Notes under the pieces: generated by a model | Seen by the model: the letters and a program-made list of their open reading frames with translations, nothing else | Told to the model about the DNA's origin: nothing | Database searches by the model: none | Position numbers and translations under genes: made by a program | Shown here: in pieces, positions 9,890 to 21,759 of the stretch | Position numbering within the stretch: the first letter of the stretch is position 1 | Layout of the letters: every line of letters starts with the position of its first letter | DNA from: Anthostomella pinea | Lineage: Eukaryota > Ascomycota > Sordariomycetes > Xylariales > Xylariaceae | Assembly (NCBI GenBank): GCA_963556695.1 | Contig: CAUWAG010000010.1 | Location: 4,650,001 to 4,714,000, forward strand | DNA: 64,000 nucleotides | Direction: 5' to 3'

Positions 9890-11527
9890 GGTGAAATAAA
9901 GGCGAAGGACTCGTACGTCACACTCTAGAGTCCACAGCGAAGCCCCTCCGTGACAGCAAGAAGAAGACAAAACAGAGCTCTTCGATGGCCTCGGGTCTCT
10001 CAAATCAACTCAATATGAAGGCATAAGGGAATTATCGGTGGCTTCGCCACCTGTCCCGGGAGTCGTATATATCTTCATGGAAAACTGCATGATCACAAAT
10101 ACGAACCCCCACAAGGCTCGCCAGCATCACCTAGTCCTCAACATCAAACACCCTAGCTGCAGAATCAGAGATAGCGGCCGGGACAAGATCGTCAGCTCTG
10201 GAGTAATTTGATTTGTAGCTGGCCGCCAAATGCCGTCCAGGATCGCCTAGAGTTGCGGGGTGTGGGCTTGTTCATCTAGTTAAACAAGAAAGAAGTCTTC
10301 TAGAATCGGATGCAATGCTACCGTGCCCAATGAGCTGCTCGCAAGAAGTTGACACCTGAGACCCAGCCAGGAAGGTTTCGTAAACCTCGGCTTAGAGCCA
10401 GGCCGGCGGTCACATCAAAACCCTAGCGCTCGCGTCGCCTCTCCATTTCGGGGTCCCCGTGGACCAGGCTACCCCGTATAACCGTTGGAACCAAGACGTC
10501 GGTATTTATTGGGATGCCTCATTGCACGTGGGATAATCTGACAGCATCAGCGGGGGGATTGTTGTCAAGTATATAGTAGTTCGTAGCTCGGAGCGGTATC
10601 GTTATCTCGGAAACCTTGCCATGATGGGCATGAGCAAAGCTTCACTGTTGCGAAGCACGGACAAGTTAACTTGGCCTCGATCTCGCTAGTTATGTTACAT
10701 AATGCCGAAAATGATGCGGCTACCTCGCCTTCAGCTCAAAGGATATGACCGCTTCGAGATTACTCGTTGTGCGAATGTGTTTGGCGATATAGAGAGACGG
10801 CCAACAACGCTGCCTCCAACAAGATTCACCCACGACGACAACCTGAAACGTCGCGTCGCCAAGGAGTAGACTAACACAAGTTCACTATTTCACTGGTGAC
10901 TAGTTAGGTCATCTACAGTCAGCTGGTAAGCTGATGAATGGTGAGTACAGACTTGTCGGTCTTCTCAAGGACGTGGTCTGGATGTATTGCAACGCGTACG
11001 CATAATGCGCGGGGTATAAATAGGCAGAAATACAGCAGACAAGAGTTTCTCATGGCGAAACTTCTGACTAGAGCCCCACTGGTTCTCTGTGTAGTCCAGC
11101 CTACAACGGTAAGCTACTCGCCTGCCTTGCAACTTAATGGGGGCGACTTGACCCTCGCCGCCTGCCGATAGGCATGGAATGCTTGCTTTCCATTCCCGAC
11201 TAAATTGTGTGCGGGCGACTGATGAAATATCCGCAGCTGGCGGAGCGAAACAGTGTATAAGGCCGACATAGACAGGCATTGAAGTCGTAGCCTCGCGGAC
11301 CAGAAATTCATCACGCCGTCCCTCGCAGATGGCCTTCGAGGCAGACCGACTCTAAAGGGTTGTCTCTGCTGAGTCCTGAAAGGACGCAAATGGAGACCTT
11401 CGAATATGTCGAGATCTGAAATGAGCCCAGCTTATAGCCGGAGCTGATGAGTTGTAGCTTGGTTCAATCGAGTACCGGGGTTGTCCACGCCATACTCCAT
11501 CTAGAGTCTCGGGCCGGTTCGTCATCA
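9890..11527. other. Intergenic, 1.6 kb, no gene seen
   Basis: It holds the promoter of the Pth11-like gene and the 3' flank of the Zn2Cys6 gene. ORFs do not exceed 104 codons and none has recognisable features. Confidence 0.55.
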
Positions 11528-13058
11528 TCACGGCTTCTGCTGCTTGAACCTCGCAAACAGACAGTCAAGTTTGTGGCTCCACTCGAGGGGCAGGACCTTG
11601 TGGATGCATCGGATCTGCCATTCCCCTGCTCTCCCAAGGACCCAGGCGTCCTCGTGCTCCAGCCAAAGAGCCATGAAGTGAGCTAGAATGACCAAGGCTC
11701 TCGGCTTCCTCTCCTCGACGAATTTACCAAACTCGATGGGCACCCAGACCGCAAATGCGCCTAGCCGTCTGACAATTGCGTACTGAGGTTCGCCTCGTTC
11801 CATTGCCCTCTGCACACTGCACGTGTACGCCATGGCCTTCTCGTAGACGGATCTCGTCTCCTCATCTTCCAGCTCCCGGTCGAAAAGTGCATCGACAGAG
11901 CTGGGGCTAGCTGGGTGGTCGAGAAGCCACGCCAGTGGACTAAAATCACTCAATATTGTATCCCTCGGGTCCTTTATGACTGGTTCGCTATTCACAAAGC
12001 GGAGGATATAGCTGTCGGAAAAGTCCTCGGATTTCAAGTCCATCAGACTGCGTGCCATCGTGAACACTTGCCCAGCGCCGCGTCCCATATGTAGCCATTG
12101 AGTGGGCGGCTCCCACGGATCTACTGACAAGGTCTGGACCAAGGCCAGCGAATGTGCCAGGATCTTGAGTGAAGCGAAACAGATGTAGTCGGCATTCTTG
12201 GCGATTCCTTGGGTGAGCTCCTCGATATCACGCCGTTGTTCCTTGCTGCACATGAGCTGGTATGTCTGCTGCAACTTGATGAGTTCATCGCGGTCTTGTT
12301 TGTCGGTGGACCTGGTCCACATGTTCAGAGCCGACTGGGCAAACATTATGTAGAGCAGGCTGCAACGGCCTTGTCTTTGAGCCATGGTCATTGCCATTTC
12401 GGGGATATCGTGGGTCCACATGCGCACGACCTCGGGAGACTGAGGCGTAGAAAACGGCTGCGTCATCTTCGTCTGCTGGTTGTGTAACAAGCGAAGCTCC
12501 CAGAACCGGCGCCCTGGCCCCTCGGGTAGGTCGATATCAGACTCAGCGCTGTCGTCCACGGGAGTAGGATGAGATGAGCCTGGCGATGGATAGAAACCCG
12601 AACTGTGCGGCGACTGCGCTGGGTTGTTTTCACTGGAGTGAGAGCTCAGCGATGTCGCCGCATTCCGATGTGATGCCGCTATCGTGGTCATTGGCGCTCC
12701 ACGTCCCGTGGAGGCCACAGCACTTGACGAGCGCGTGGGTAGCTTGGTGTCGACCCGACTTGCTAGAGCAGCTTTTCCCTGGGCGGACGTGGCCGCTTGG
12801 GCTGGATACACGCAATCGACTACATGTCTCGAGCAGCTGCCACAGCTGGGACGGATTTCATCACACTGCAGGCATGTTAGCAACACGCAGCACAGAGCAC
12901 GTTGGTCAATTATCCCAGGGCTGTGGCATGACGCGAGGGATACAATACCGCCGTACCTTTACTCTGCGCTGCTTGCATCGTAAGCACCCAGTCCGGGATT
13001 TCTTGTGATACAAGCGCGGACCATGGGTTCGGTGCTCCTGGGAGTTGTTCTCGTCCAT
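11528..13058 (-). CDS. Zn2Cys6 transcription factor, Upc2-like C-terminal region
   Basis: Exons 12957-13058 and 11528-12865 flank a 91-bp intron (GTACGG...CTGCAG), giving 479 residues. Splicing completes the binuclear zinc cluster: Cys25, 28, 35, 42, 45 and 52 (C-x2-C-x6-C-x6-C-x2-C-x6-C), with the intron falling just before Cys35. The start at 13058 opens a short basic N-terminus (RLYHKKSRTGCLRCKQRR). After a Ser/Thr/Pro-rich linker (residues about 55-125), a helical region ends in ALVILAHFMALWLEHEDAW. This tail is common in C6 regulators related to the sterol-uptake regulator Upc2. It acts in the nucleus; target genes are unknown, and the similarity of the tail does not prove a sterol role. 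Confidence 0.92.
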
Positions 13059-14765
13059 ATCGACGACAAGGTGGCGGTGACCGTCGGACCCGACACATCC
13101 GCGGGGTCTTCGTTCGCGGCGGAGTGGCGTCGGTCCCGAGGTCCTCTGCAGCTGGACGCCCCCAAATTTCGCAAAAGCCTCACACTTGGGAAGTTGGTGA
13201 TGGAGGGGAAAGACGCGGTTGCCGCAATCACATATCCTCGGCAATTGAACTTGAGCACTTGGGATACCCACTGGAGAAATAGGGTCGATTCATCGCTATA
13301 CTGTAGTGGGAGTTCCGATTCACAGCCCCCCGAGCTCGGGTCCAAGTCCATGCCTACCTAAGGTAAGGTATGAGCCAAGCTTGGAGTCCCAGCCTACGAG
13401 AAGAGAGGGGCGACGGGCGATGGGCCGACGGTGCAGGTGTGATAAGGCGCCACTGCGGGTGCGTGTGCTTCCCGTCATTGCACCTGCTTGCCTTCGCCAC
13501 ATTCTGGCAAAAGCACACCATCGTAGACTCGCAGTGGACCCGTCACCCAGGTCTGATGATCCAGCTTGGACTGGAGTTCGCAGCAGGTTGTGGCTTGGAC
13601 TGCCAGCTGGCAGTACTGTGACGTCGCCATGGTGGGCGCAGTCGAGGGCACCTGCAGGCCAGGGTCCGGGCGTGAGGGGGGCCAATGAACGATGCCGGTA
13701 CTCAACGTTAAGGTAGAGGCACAGTCAAGCTCGACATCTGCCTCGCAACATAATGGAAGTACTAAAGAGAGGAAGTTTGCCTTTGGTGGAAAAGAGAAAG
13801 AGGGCAAGTCTGGCTTATTTGTACGGCATCTGCTCGACGAAAGCAGGTATGCGCGTAGTAAGATGGCGCTGGAGCCTGAGCCTGGGCATGATGACCCGAG
13901 ACCCCTCACCAATATGGATGGATGGTTCCATGTGAACAGGCGAGGAAGCGAACGCGGAAGCGAACCCAGATTGCGAGAGCGATGCAAGCAATGCGCCGAT
14001 ATAGCCTCATACAAGTCGACAGCACACAAGTGTTTCGGTATATATAAGAGATGACTGTACCGGCTTCGAGGCGTTGCTGTCTTATTTGCCCGAGTCAGTC
14101 TGCCATCGATGTATCCTTTAAAGGCAGTCGACATTGCTTTGCCCACGAACAGGCTGTTTATTGAGGCATCGTGTATATCGCTAAACCAAAGCGGACTTTC
14201 AATACACACCGTTTGGAAGGCAGACCTGAGATGTATTGACTCGAGGTCATGTTGTGTAGGACGGAAGCAAGCCACACGTGGCTGGCTCTAGCCAACCAGA
14301 CCAGAGTTGACCGCACTAAGATAAGGTGCACGGAGCTGAGGCAATCAGGACCCCCCCCAAACGATGGCAGGTCCAGACTCCACGGGTAGGGGCCGGCGTG
14401 TCGCATGTGAGTTGTCAGCTTTGCGACTTTAAAACTCCCATACCCACCTCAAGTACCTACCTACGACATCGCCAAAACCCTTCCTGATCAGCGACCGCCA
14501 ACAATTGCACGACATCTTCTCCGTGAGCCCAGGGAGCGCCTCTCGAAACAGACGACGTCCACCATCCAGCACCACGGAGCATCGTTTCAAGACACCAATT
14601 GAACAACGCGCGTCGCCATTGCGCTCAGCATGAGGAGCGCGAGCTAAACAGTGCTGGAGGATCCTACTGGAGGACATCTCTTTCGGCCATTCTTGACATT
14701 CGCTTTTACCGATTGGAAACCCCGTAGCTCGTCCGTCAGATGCCCATCGGGGCTATGTCCGCAGA
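13059..14765. other. Intergenic between divergent C6 regulator and Mid1
   Basis: This is a shared 1.7-kb upstream region. It contains a TACCTACCTAC run at 14454-14464. A 266-codon minus-strand ORF (13475-14275) has erratic composition and no recognisable domain, so it is not annotated. Confidence 0.5.
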
Positions 14766-16742
14766 ATGCAACTCAGTCCCTTACAGTCGCGGCTGGCTGC
14801 GTCTGTGATAGCCTCCTGTCTCTTACTCGTCATATACTTGCTCCTCTTCTCTCCGCAATTTGCTCTGGCTGCCGACCTCAGCCAACTCACCAGCAACCAT
14901 GCACCCGATGGATGGTCCTACGAGCCACAGGATGGCGAAGAAGCACTCGAATCGCTCGACCTCCGAAGTCCAATGTATGAACCAGACTTTTCGCTCTTCG
15001 ACCGAAGCATCACAGGGAGGGTTGCGGATGGTGTAACCTCGCTCGGCGATAACGATGCGCAGAAGAGCAATCTCGATCCCGAAACCACGATGCGATACGT
15101 CTTTCAAGTTGCTTCAGCAACCAAGAGGTCAACGGGGGACTCGGACAGGTCACCAGAACTTCGGAGGAGTGTTAATGTGTCCCTAAGGACGGCTGAAGAC
15201 GGCGACGCCACTGATGACCTTGTAGTCAACTCCGAACATGCCCGTCGCCAGCAATCGTCAACCACCCTATGGATATCAGCAAACACCTGCGATCAGCCAG
15301 ATCGTAGTTCGCCCACCCAGACAACGATGGACCCTCCGCAGCTCACTCTGTATGTGTCGACCGCTGATGATAACACCGATCCCGGACCGGGGAAGCCCGA
15401 TGAAAAGCAGGACACCATCGTATTCACAGAAGGAGCTGTTATGTACAATACATCATTGGATCGTGATGTGTACTTTAGTGTCTCTGCTCCATCAGTCTCT
15501 GACCAACTTTTCACTACCACCAGGCCATACAACTTCGAAATTGCTGCGTCCACGAACGGATCCTATCACGCGTATGACGAAGTCTCTGAACCCAATCTTG
15601 TTTGGGTTGACAGTGATGCGGCGTCTACTCTCTTGACCACTCGCAATCTGACCAGCACTCCGGATCAGGTCATCACCACAACACCATACGTCATGTTCGC
15701 TCAGAATAAAGATAACGTGAACATCAACGGCATCCGAAACTCGTATTGCGGCTTGAGCAACTGGGCTCAAATCCGCTTACTGGATGATGGAGCGAGTCAG
15801 CAGATATCGATTGGACTGAAGAAAGGAGGGACCAACTTGACCACGGAACAATTCTATGTCACCGGCCTCAATGCGAGTTCTCAGTACTCGGGCATTGTGG
15901 CAAAAGTCCCCAGTGCAGATACCCAGAAGAGACAAGCCGATGCGTCCGAGGGCGGTACGGTTGTGTATAGGGCTGTCGATTTTGAGACGAAACCTGGTAA
16001 GGATGGGAATACGGCCGGCGTAAACATATTTGGTTGCTAACATGTCTCAGATGGCGCCTGTACATTCGTTTTCAACTTGACCTTGTGCGACGAGACCCAA
16101 TACGCCGTTCCTGGGAACTCTGCCATCTTCCCCAATGGCACAGCGCTTGCGGCGTTCTACCAAAACTACACACAAACTATGTACGACAACTTTGACAAGT
16201 CCCTACAGCAGGTGCCTTGCCAGGCTGGGGCAACACAGCGCTATTCGCTAGTGAGAGACTGCGATGACTGCAAGACCGCCTACAAGAACTGGCTCTGTTC
16301 GGTTGCAATACCACGCTGCGAGGATTTCTCAGCACCGGACACGAATTACCTCCAAATGCGCAACATCAATGCGCCATTCCCGAATGGATCGTTCGTCGAC
16401 GAGGAAATCAGGGGCATGTTTGGTGAGCGCAAAGCCTTCAACATGTCCCGTAATACACAAATAGATGAGACGGTACAACCTGGACCGTACAAGGAACTGT
16501 TGCCTTGTGACGACTTATGCTATCAAATAATACAGAGCTGCCCGGCATCTTTGGGCTTTGGATGTCCATTACCTAACGCTGTCTTCAGCTTCAATACCAG
16601 TTACGCCATACGAGACCCCGGGAACGAGTTATCCTGCAACTATCCCGGATCAGCTCATTATCCCAGCCAGGCGAATGTGATGGCAGTGCCTTGGATCGCC
16701 ATGGCTGGACTCATGAGTGCTATCCTGGTACTTGGTTCATAG
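14766..16742 (+). CDS. mid1: Mid1, stretch-activated calcium channel subunit
   Basis: Exons 14766-15996 and 16051-16742 flank a 54-bp intron (GTAAGG, TTGCTAAC branch, CTCAG), giving 640 residues. The N-terminus MQLSPLQSRLAASVIASC leads into a long hydrophobic signal/anchor segment. The body is rich in Asn-linked glycosylation sites. The C-terminal half has the family's Cys-rich pattern (DGACTFVFNLTLCDET, RDCDDCKTAYKNWLCSV, PRCEDFS, LPCDDLCYQIIQSCP). A final hydrophobic stretch (WIAMAGLMSAILVLGS) suits membrane or GPI-type anchoring. Mid1 works with the Cch1 pore subunit in high-affinity calcium uptake at the plasma membrane and ER, during mating, cell-wall and ER stress in yeast and hyphal growth in moulds. 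Confidence 0.96.
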
Positions 16743-17278
16743 TCCCCGTATATGCCTTGTTGGAAATCAATGGAGGTTGGACAACGTAAAGGAACCGGTG
16801 TTGAGCTCCAGCTGTTGGGCGGGTATTTCATGGCTTATGTTTAATGACAAGCTAGCGGATTGCACCACTAGAGGGATGGCATTGGTGTAGGCGTTCTGGG
16901 GTTTATTTACATGCAGTTGCACCGGACGTTGTTCCGGCGCCCTTCCACAGGATTTCAATACGACGGCATATGTCGCAGTCCCGGCATAGCATTCGTAGTT
17001 GGCAACATCTTGCTACCGTGCTCATCCCTCGAACACAAGGCACTTTGACATGGAGTCCTATATGCCCCTTACTCGTACAAGGCCCCAGCCATGATCTACC
17101 CTTTCCAGCTCCGACTATGTCCATAGAGGCAGATCGCGAGACTCAGGCTACGGGGTATAGGAAGCGGCGGGGGCACAAAGAGGCTTCGAGCGCGACCTGA
17201 GCGTCATGTCGTGGCCCAATCCTTGACTATTGACAATTTGTCGGCTTCTTGTCTTCATCGGCTCCACCGTTTGCTCCA
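16743..17278. other. Intergenic between convergent Mid1 and small membrane protein genes
   Basis: 3' flanks of two convergent genes. Nothing else is recognised. Confidence 0.55.
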
Positions 17279-17886
17279 TCACCGCTTGCGCCCCTTCTCG
17301 AGCTCTTCTATCCGCGCCTCTAGATCGGATATCGTCGCTGTAGAGGTAGACAGACCCTGTCAGCGAATTCGTTCCCTCTGCTACTAAGCAGCAGCTCGCA
17401 CACGTGTATGTGTTATGGTCCATAAAGACATCAAGGGGGTTATCGCGCGCTTCGGCTTTGCGTTGTGTTGCGTTCGTTACGCACCTTGCATATCGCTCTT
17501 AACCTCGTCGTGCTCCAGCCGCACCCAGAAGTAGTACGCCAGCTGGTACGTGAAGATGGCTCCTAGAAAGACCTTGGCGATCGGCCGGCCGAACGTCTTC
17601 CAGAAGGCTGCCTGCGGATAGCCACGGGTGTTAGCTTTTATGTTCTTGTTGTGGTCCGTTGAGTTAATGGGAAGACTGGGTTTGGTTTTGGAGGGGGCGC
17701 GCTTGCATTCAGACCCGGGGGTTTCGCGCGCGGTTGTGCTTGGGATTGTGGTTGTGGTTGTGGTTGCAGTTGCGACGAGGAGAGGCGCGATGAGGAGAGG
17801 CGTGGGATGCTTGTGGACGGGGCGGTTCGCCGTAATGTGAGGGCGCGCAGCGGGTGCGCTAGCTGTTGGGTTGGTCTGGGAAGCAT
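17279..17886 (-). CDS. Small mitochondrial-type membrane protein with coiled-coil tail
   Basis: Three exons are proposed: 17707-17886, 17485-17611 and 17279-17337, giving 121 residues. The N-terminal 60 residues are Arg/Ser/Gln-rich without acidic residues, as in a mitochondrial targeting sequence. Exon 2 encodes FWKTFGRPIAKVFLGAIFTYQLAYYFWVRLE, given here in two parts: a basic FWKTFGRPIAK and a membrane helix VFLGAIFTYQLAYYFWVRL. Exon 3 ends in an amphipathic helix ISDLEARIEELEKGRKR. The second intron is ordinary (GTGCGT...CTACAG). The first has no usable GT donor but a good branch site (GCTAACAC) and CCGCAG acceptor, and fits a GC-AG intron (GCAAGC at 17701-17706). I recognise the layout from small conserved fungal proteins but cannot assign a function. 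Confidence 0.68.
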
Positions 17887-18592
17887 TGTGTGTGTGATAT
17901 ATTGAGCTTTGGAGAACTTGAAGCTTGATTTAAACCTGATGTTGGGTCACGATGCGACCTGATCTGAAGCTCTCGAGACCTCTGGACTGCATGTGGCAAG
18001 CTCCAAATTCCAATGAGGCTTGTCTTGTGGCGCACGTCTACATGTGGCTTTGCAGTGTGGGGAAGATCCGATTGACCCCTGATAGAGCGGGGCCCCTCTG
18101 ATAATTATCAGCAGCGAGTTCCGCACCCTGAGCTATGACTGGCGGAGTTAAAGGGGCTTGGCAGGTCCCTTGTTCTCATGCATCGAGCTATCAATGCCGA
18201 ATGCCATGCCATCGTAGGTGTAGACACATGTCCATATCGAGCTTGACAATAAGTTGCAGTCGTGGCCGCATCTCAACACCACCACCACCACTACCACAAT
18301 AGCCACCAGCCAGCTTCCATTGTGACTCAACCTCCTCGAGCGGACAACTGTTCTCGAGTCGAACTGTCACTTCCCACGGCCCGTCTTCTATAAATCGAGT
18401 TTCCGGACGACGATCTGGGTTTGCGATTACTGTACCTACCGACGAATAAATCAGACCCTTGCCACGATACCTGCCGACAAGTTCCCGAACTACGAACTTG
18501 GGACTACGACACCAAGACGTGACGAATCCTTTCACGACCTCGAGCTCCTTCCTTCCTACCTTCTCTTTACACAACCCCTTTCCACAGACACA
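17887..18592. other. Intergenic between divergent small membrane protein and RAMP4 genes
   Basis: Shared upstream region with no separate gene recognised. A 183-codon minus-strand ORF running through the RAMP4 leader is treated as chance. Confidence 0.55.
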
Positions 18593-19051
18593 ATGGTACG
18601 TCCCGTCCCATCCCGCCCCCTCAAACCGGATAGACACCGCCAACCTAAAGCTCCTTCCTTCGAGTCGGTTCCTTCGACCATCGCTACAACCTTCAGGACC
18701 CCAAGAACTGACAACCTCTCCCCCATCCATAGGCCCAGACACCAGAGCAGCGCAGACGGAACGCCAAGTTCGTGAAGGACCAGGAGGCGCGCCGGGGCAA
18801 GTCGGAGAGCGAGATCAAGAAGCGCACAACCGCCACGGCCAAGGCCAAGTCCAAGTCGCCCATCTCGCCGTTCTGGCTGAGTGAGTAACCTAGTACCCCT
18901 TTTTCTACCACATATCACAAGTCCACAACAGCTTGGTTGGACTGGATCGGATAGGGCTAACGCGGCGTGCGCCACTACTACAGCTATCCTTGCCTTCGTC
19001 GTCTTCGGCGGCCTGGTATTCGAGGTCATCTCGCGCATCTTCTTCCGATAA
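18593..19051 (+). CDS. ysy6: RAMP4/SERP1-type ER membrane protein (Ysy6 homologue)
   Basis: Three exons give 72 residues: 18593-18595 (the ATG alone), 18733-18880 and 18984-19051. The introns are GTACGT...ATAG and GTGAGT...ACAG. The sequence AQTPEQRRRNAKFVKDQEAR, a Lys/Ser-rich stretch and the C-terminal helix ILAFVVFGGLVFEVISRIFF match the stress-associated ER protein family in both order and length (about 65-75 residues). These tail-anchored proteins bind the Sec61 translocon and help secretion under ER stress. The start codon is fully separated from the rest by an intron, which explains why no simple ORF reveals the gene. Confidence 0.93.
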
Positions 19052-19823
19052 CCGAAGACACGATTTCTGCGAGTCTCGATGGTGGGTGGACGAGCAGACG
19101 GGTCTTCGAACGTCTATCGCCATGAAGAGCTGGTGATACTGAGGGTGGGAGAAACAAATCACGGTACTGTCTGGTCACTGGGGGTGGGAGGAAACAAATT
19201 ACGGTTCTGTCCAGAAGGGACACCGCGAAAAGCAGACATACTTGTCTGGAGAGCGGAGGTGAAGCACATGATTGGGAAGTTCAGGGCGCTTTGACCTATA
19301 TACATCACCTATGTAATCGGGAGCAGAGCGTATGCACCAGCTTCTGCTTGAAGCTTCGATCTCGTCGCGCAATAGAACGAGGGAGAATTATTGAGAGAGT
19401 TCGGAACTGTCTATTGGTTTTTGTTGCGTGGGTGTTTGTCTATCACGACTAGGTATCTGCTTCAGCGGTTGGCGTGCAATATCCAACGGCAAGTCCGTCC
19501 ATTATTACAGTGTCAATGAGCCGGAACGAATACCTCGTTGTTGCTCATTGCACCACAGATTGGGTTGACCCTCGGCAGCCCCCTATCTGCCGCACAAGGG
19601 GATTGCACACCCAAAGACTGTCGAATTCATTGGCGCCATATTCATCAGTGATAATGGACTGTAGTGGTTACCAAGAAGCTGCAATGAATTACTAGGCCTG
19701 TTTTGACTAGTGATCATTCTGTTGTTGCCCGCAAATGCGAAACAAACTATATCAGATGGTATAGCGACACCCCTTTCTCCCAAGAACGCCATTTCCGTAT
19801 GCATACATGACCCGAGAGTGAGT
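19052..19823. other. Intergenic, 3' flanks of two convergent genes
   Basis: No ORF with recognisable features lies here. It separates the RAMP4 stop from the stop of the minus-strand nucleolar-type gene. Confidence 0.55.
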
Positions 19824-21139
19824 TCAAGCACCGAGTCCCTTCTTGTGACCCTGACCTTCATTCTTCATTCTCATCCCCGAGGCAAACTGACGTTCCAAGT
19901 CCGATTGCACCTTGGCAATATCGGTCTGAGATGCTGCCGATGCAGCAGGACCCTTTGCTGCCCCGTTGGACTTCTTCGCTCCAAGAAGCTTCAAGAACTT
20001 CTCTTTTCTTTTGTCATTACCCTCTAGGGCTGAGACGTTCCACTGCTCTCCGCCGTCAGCATTGGCTTCGCTTTCGGCTGTAGGCGTGGACACATACTTC
20101 TCGGCCGACTCGCGCTGCTTCTTCTCCTTCTTTTCCTTCTTCTTTTTGCTTTTCTTCTCCTTGGGAGCATCGACATCATCGACTATCTCGATATCCCCGT
20201 TAACCTCAGCGTCACCATTGACCTCGGCATCGCCATTGATCTCGGGAGCTTCCTCCGTCTTTCTCTTCTTCTTTTTCTTGTCCTTGGGTGCCTCGACCTC
20301 AGCCGAAGGAGCATCTGCAACGTCAACGTCCATAGCGTCCCCAGATTGCTCAGCGGAGCCATCCTCTTCTGCCTCCCGCTTGCGCTTCTCGGCTCGCTTC
20401 TCTTCCTTTCTCTTCCGCTTCTTCTCCTTTTCGGCTTCGATGTGTCGGCCGGACGCGGTGATGGAGGGACCGAGCTCCTCCTCCATTATGTGGTCGAGAG
20501 CCTTCTCCTCCAGCTTCGCTTCCTTCTTCTTCTGCTTCTTCTCCATCTGCTCCGGAGTATCTAGGGGAATGTAGTTATCGTTCTCGGGGTCGGCTGCCAT
20601 CTCATCGATCTCATTGCGAAGCTTGTTCTTGACCGCTTCCTCTTTCTGTACACACAATTAGTCACGAGAAAGGAAGAGGATGAGAAATGAAGGAGGACAT
20701 ACCGCTTTCACTTCATCCAGCAAGTCGGCACGAGCTCTAGCCTTTTGTGCCTCGGCCATCAGCTTGCGCGCCTGTGCTTCCAGCTTGTCGGCGCGGAGGC
20801 GCATGCGTCTGCGTCGCTTCTCTTGTTTGTGGGGGCGATTGGCGAGCTTCTTCTCCTTGTCGAGGGCCTTGCGCTCGTCCGTCCATTTGGCAGCACGCTT
20901 GACATTCGCTTTTCGTGCCTGCTTGGCCTCGGATTTCAAATGACGTTTCTCACGGCGTGCATCGGCTCGAAGAAGACGTTGCTCTTGTTGTCGCTTGAGC
21001 TTTGCCTCTACACCAAGGTTAGCAAGTGTGCGTGGTGCAGGGGGAATACAGTAGTACCTTTGGCCTCGGCGTCCTTACGAAGCTGGACTGGATCCAGCCT
21101 CTGCCAGGTGCCGTCGTTCTCCACTGGGGCAGTCGACAT
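19824..21139 (-). CDS. Lys/Glu-rich coiled-coil protein, probably nucleolar
   Basis: Three exons (21058-21139, 20703-21007, 19824-20645) give 402 residues; the introns are 50 and 57 bp with good GTAC/GTATGT donors. The N-terminus MSTAPVENDGTWQRLDPVQL is followed by a long, strongly basic helical region (residues about 28-130) full of Arg/Lys. Then come acidic patches and several bipartite-NLS-like Lys runs (DKKKKKRK, KEKKSKKKK). An eight-residue repeat NGDAEVNGDAEV occurs near residue 285. The C-terminus ends GQGHKKGLGA, which looks like a minimal G-patch-like tail. The composition resembles ribosome-biogenesis proteins, but I cannot assign a named family. The gene is divergent from recyclin-1, with starts 620 bp apart. 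Confidence 0.85.
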
Positions 21140-21759
21140 TGCGGCGGTGGAAGGGGTGAATAGTATTGGATGGGAGACGGGAGGTTAACGTCGGAAAGAG
21201 GAATATCAACTAGAGACAGAATGCCTCAGCTGAGGGAGAAGTTTGTCGCTGCGGCAGAGCCTCCGAGACGGGCTTCACGATTGGTGCAGCTCGAATCTTC
21301 GTTTTTGGCCTGCGAATCCGAGCAGAAAACTCAATTTTGGCGGTGCTGGAATCACTCCAATCGGGCGATAAGGCAAAAGTGGGATAGCTCTGGGCTCTAA
21401 CCCCATAGGGCTAGCAGCCGATGCGGAGGTTGGATCTTGGGGTCGAGGCAGGTACAAAGGCGGTCAGTATTTTTGCTCCAAGTCTCCCTTTGACAGCTGG
21501 TGGCGATTGTCAGCTACATGCCCCGCTGTGATGGAGTAGAGGAACAAGGTAGGTAGGTAATCACCATAATGAATTCGCCCAATCGACCTGGCTCAATGAT
21601 TCGCATACACTCCTAAGGCTCGAGATTCTTCTTCGTTGCCCAGGTTAACGTGCATTCATGGCTATCAGGTATATTTTGACTTGCAGCCGGATCCCCACCA
21701 CCCTTCGTCGACAACCTCAAGTAGGGGCGCGAACGGACACGCGGATTACATAGGCTACG
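21140..21759. other. Divergent promoter region, nucleolar-type protein / recyclin-1
   Basis: Contains GGTAGGTAGGTAA (21548-21560). Nothing else is recognised. Confidence 0.5.

Noticed and set aside
13475..14275. 266-codon minus-strand ORF between the C6 regulator and Mid1
   Set aside because: Erratic composition, no domain, no signal peptide, no supporting splice pattern. It lies in a divergent promoter region.
18191..18742. 183-codon minus-strand ORF
   Set aside because: Overlaps the leader and second exon of RAMP4 on the other strand and has no recognisable features.
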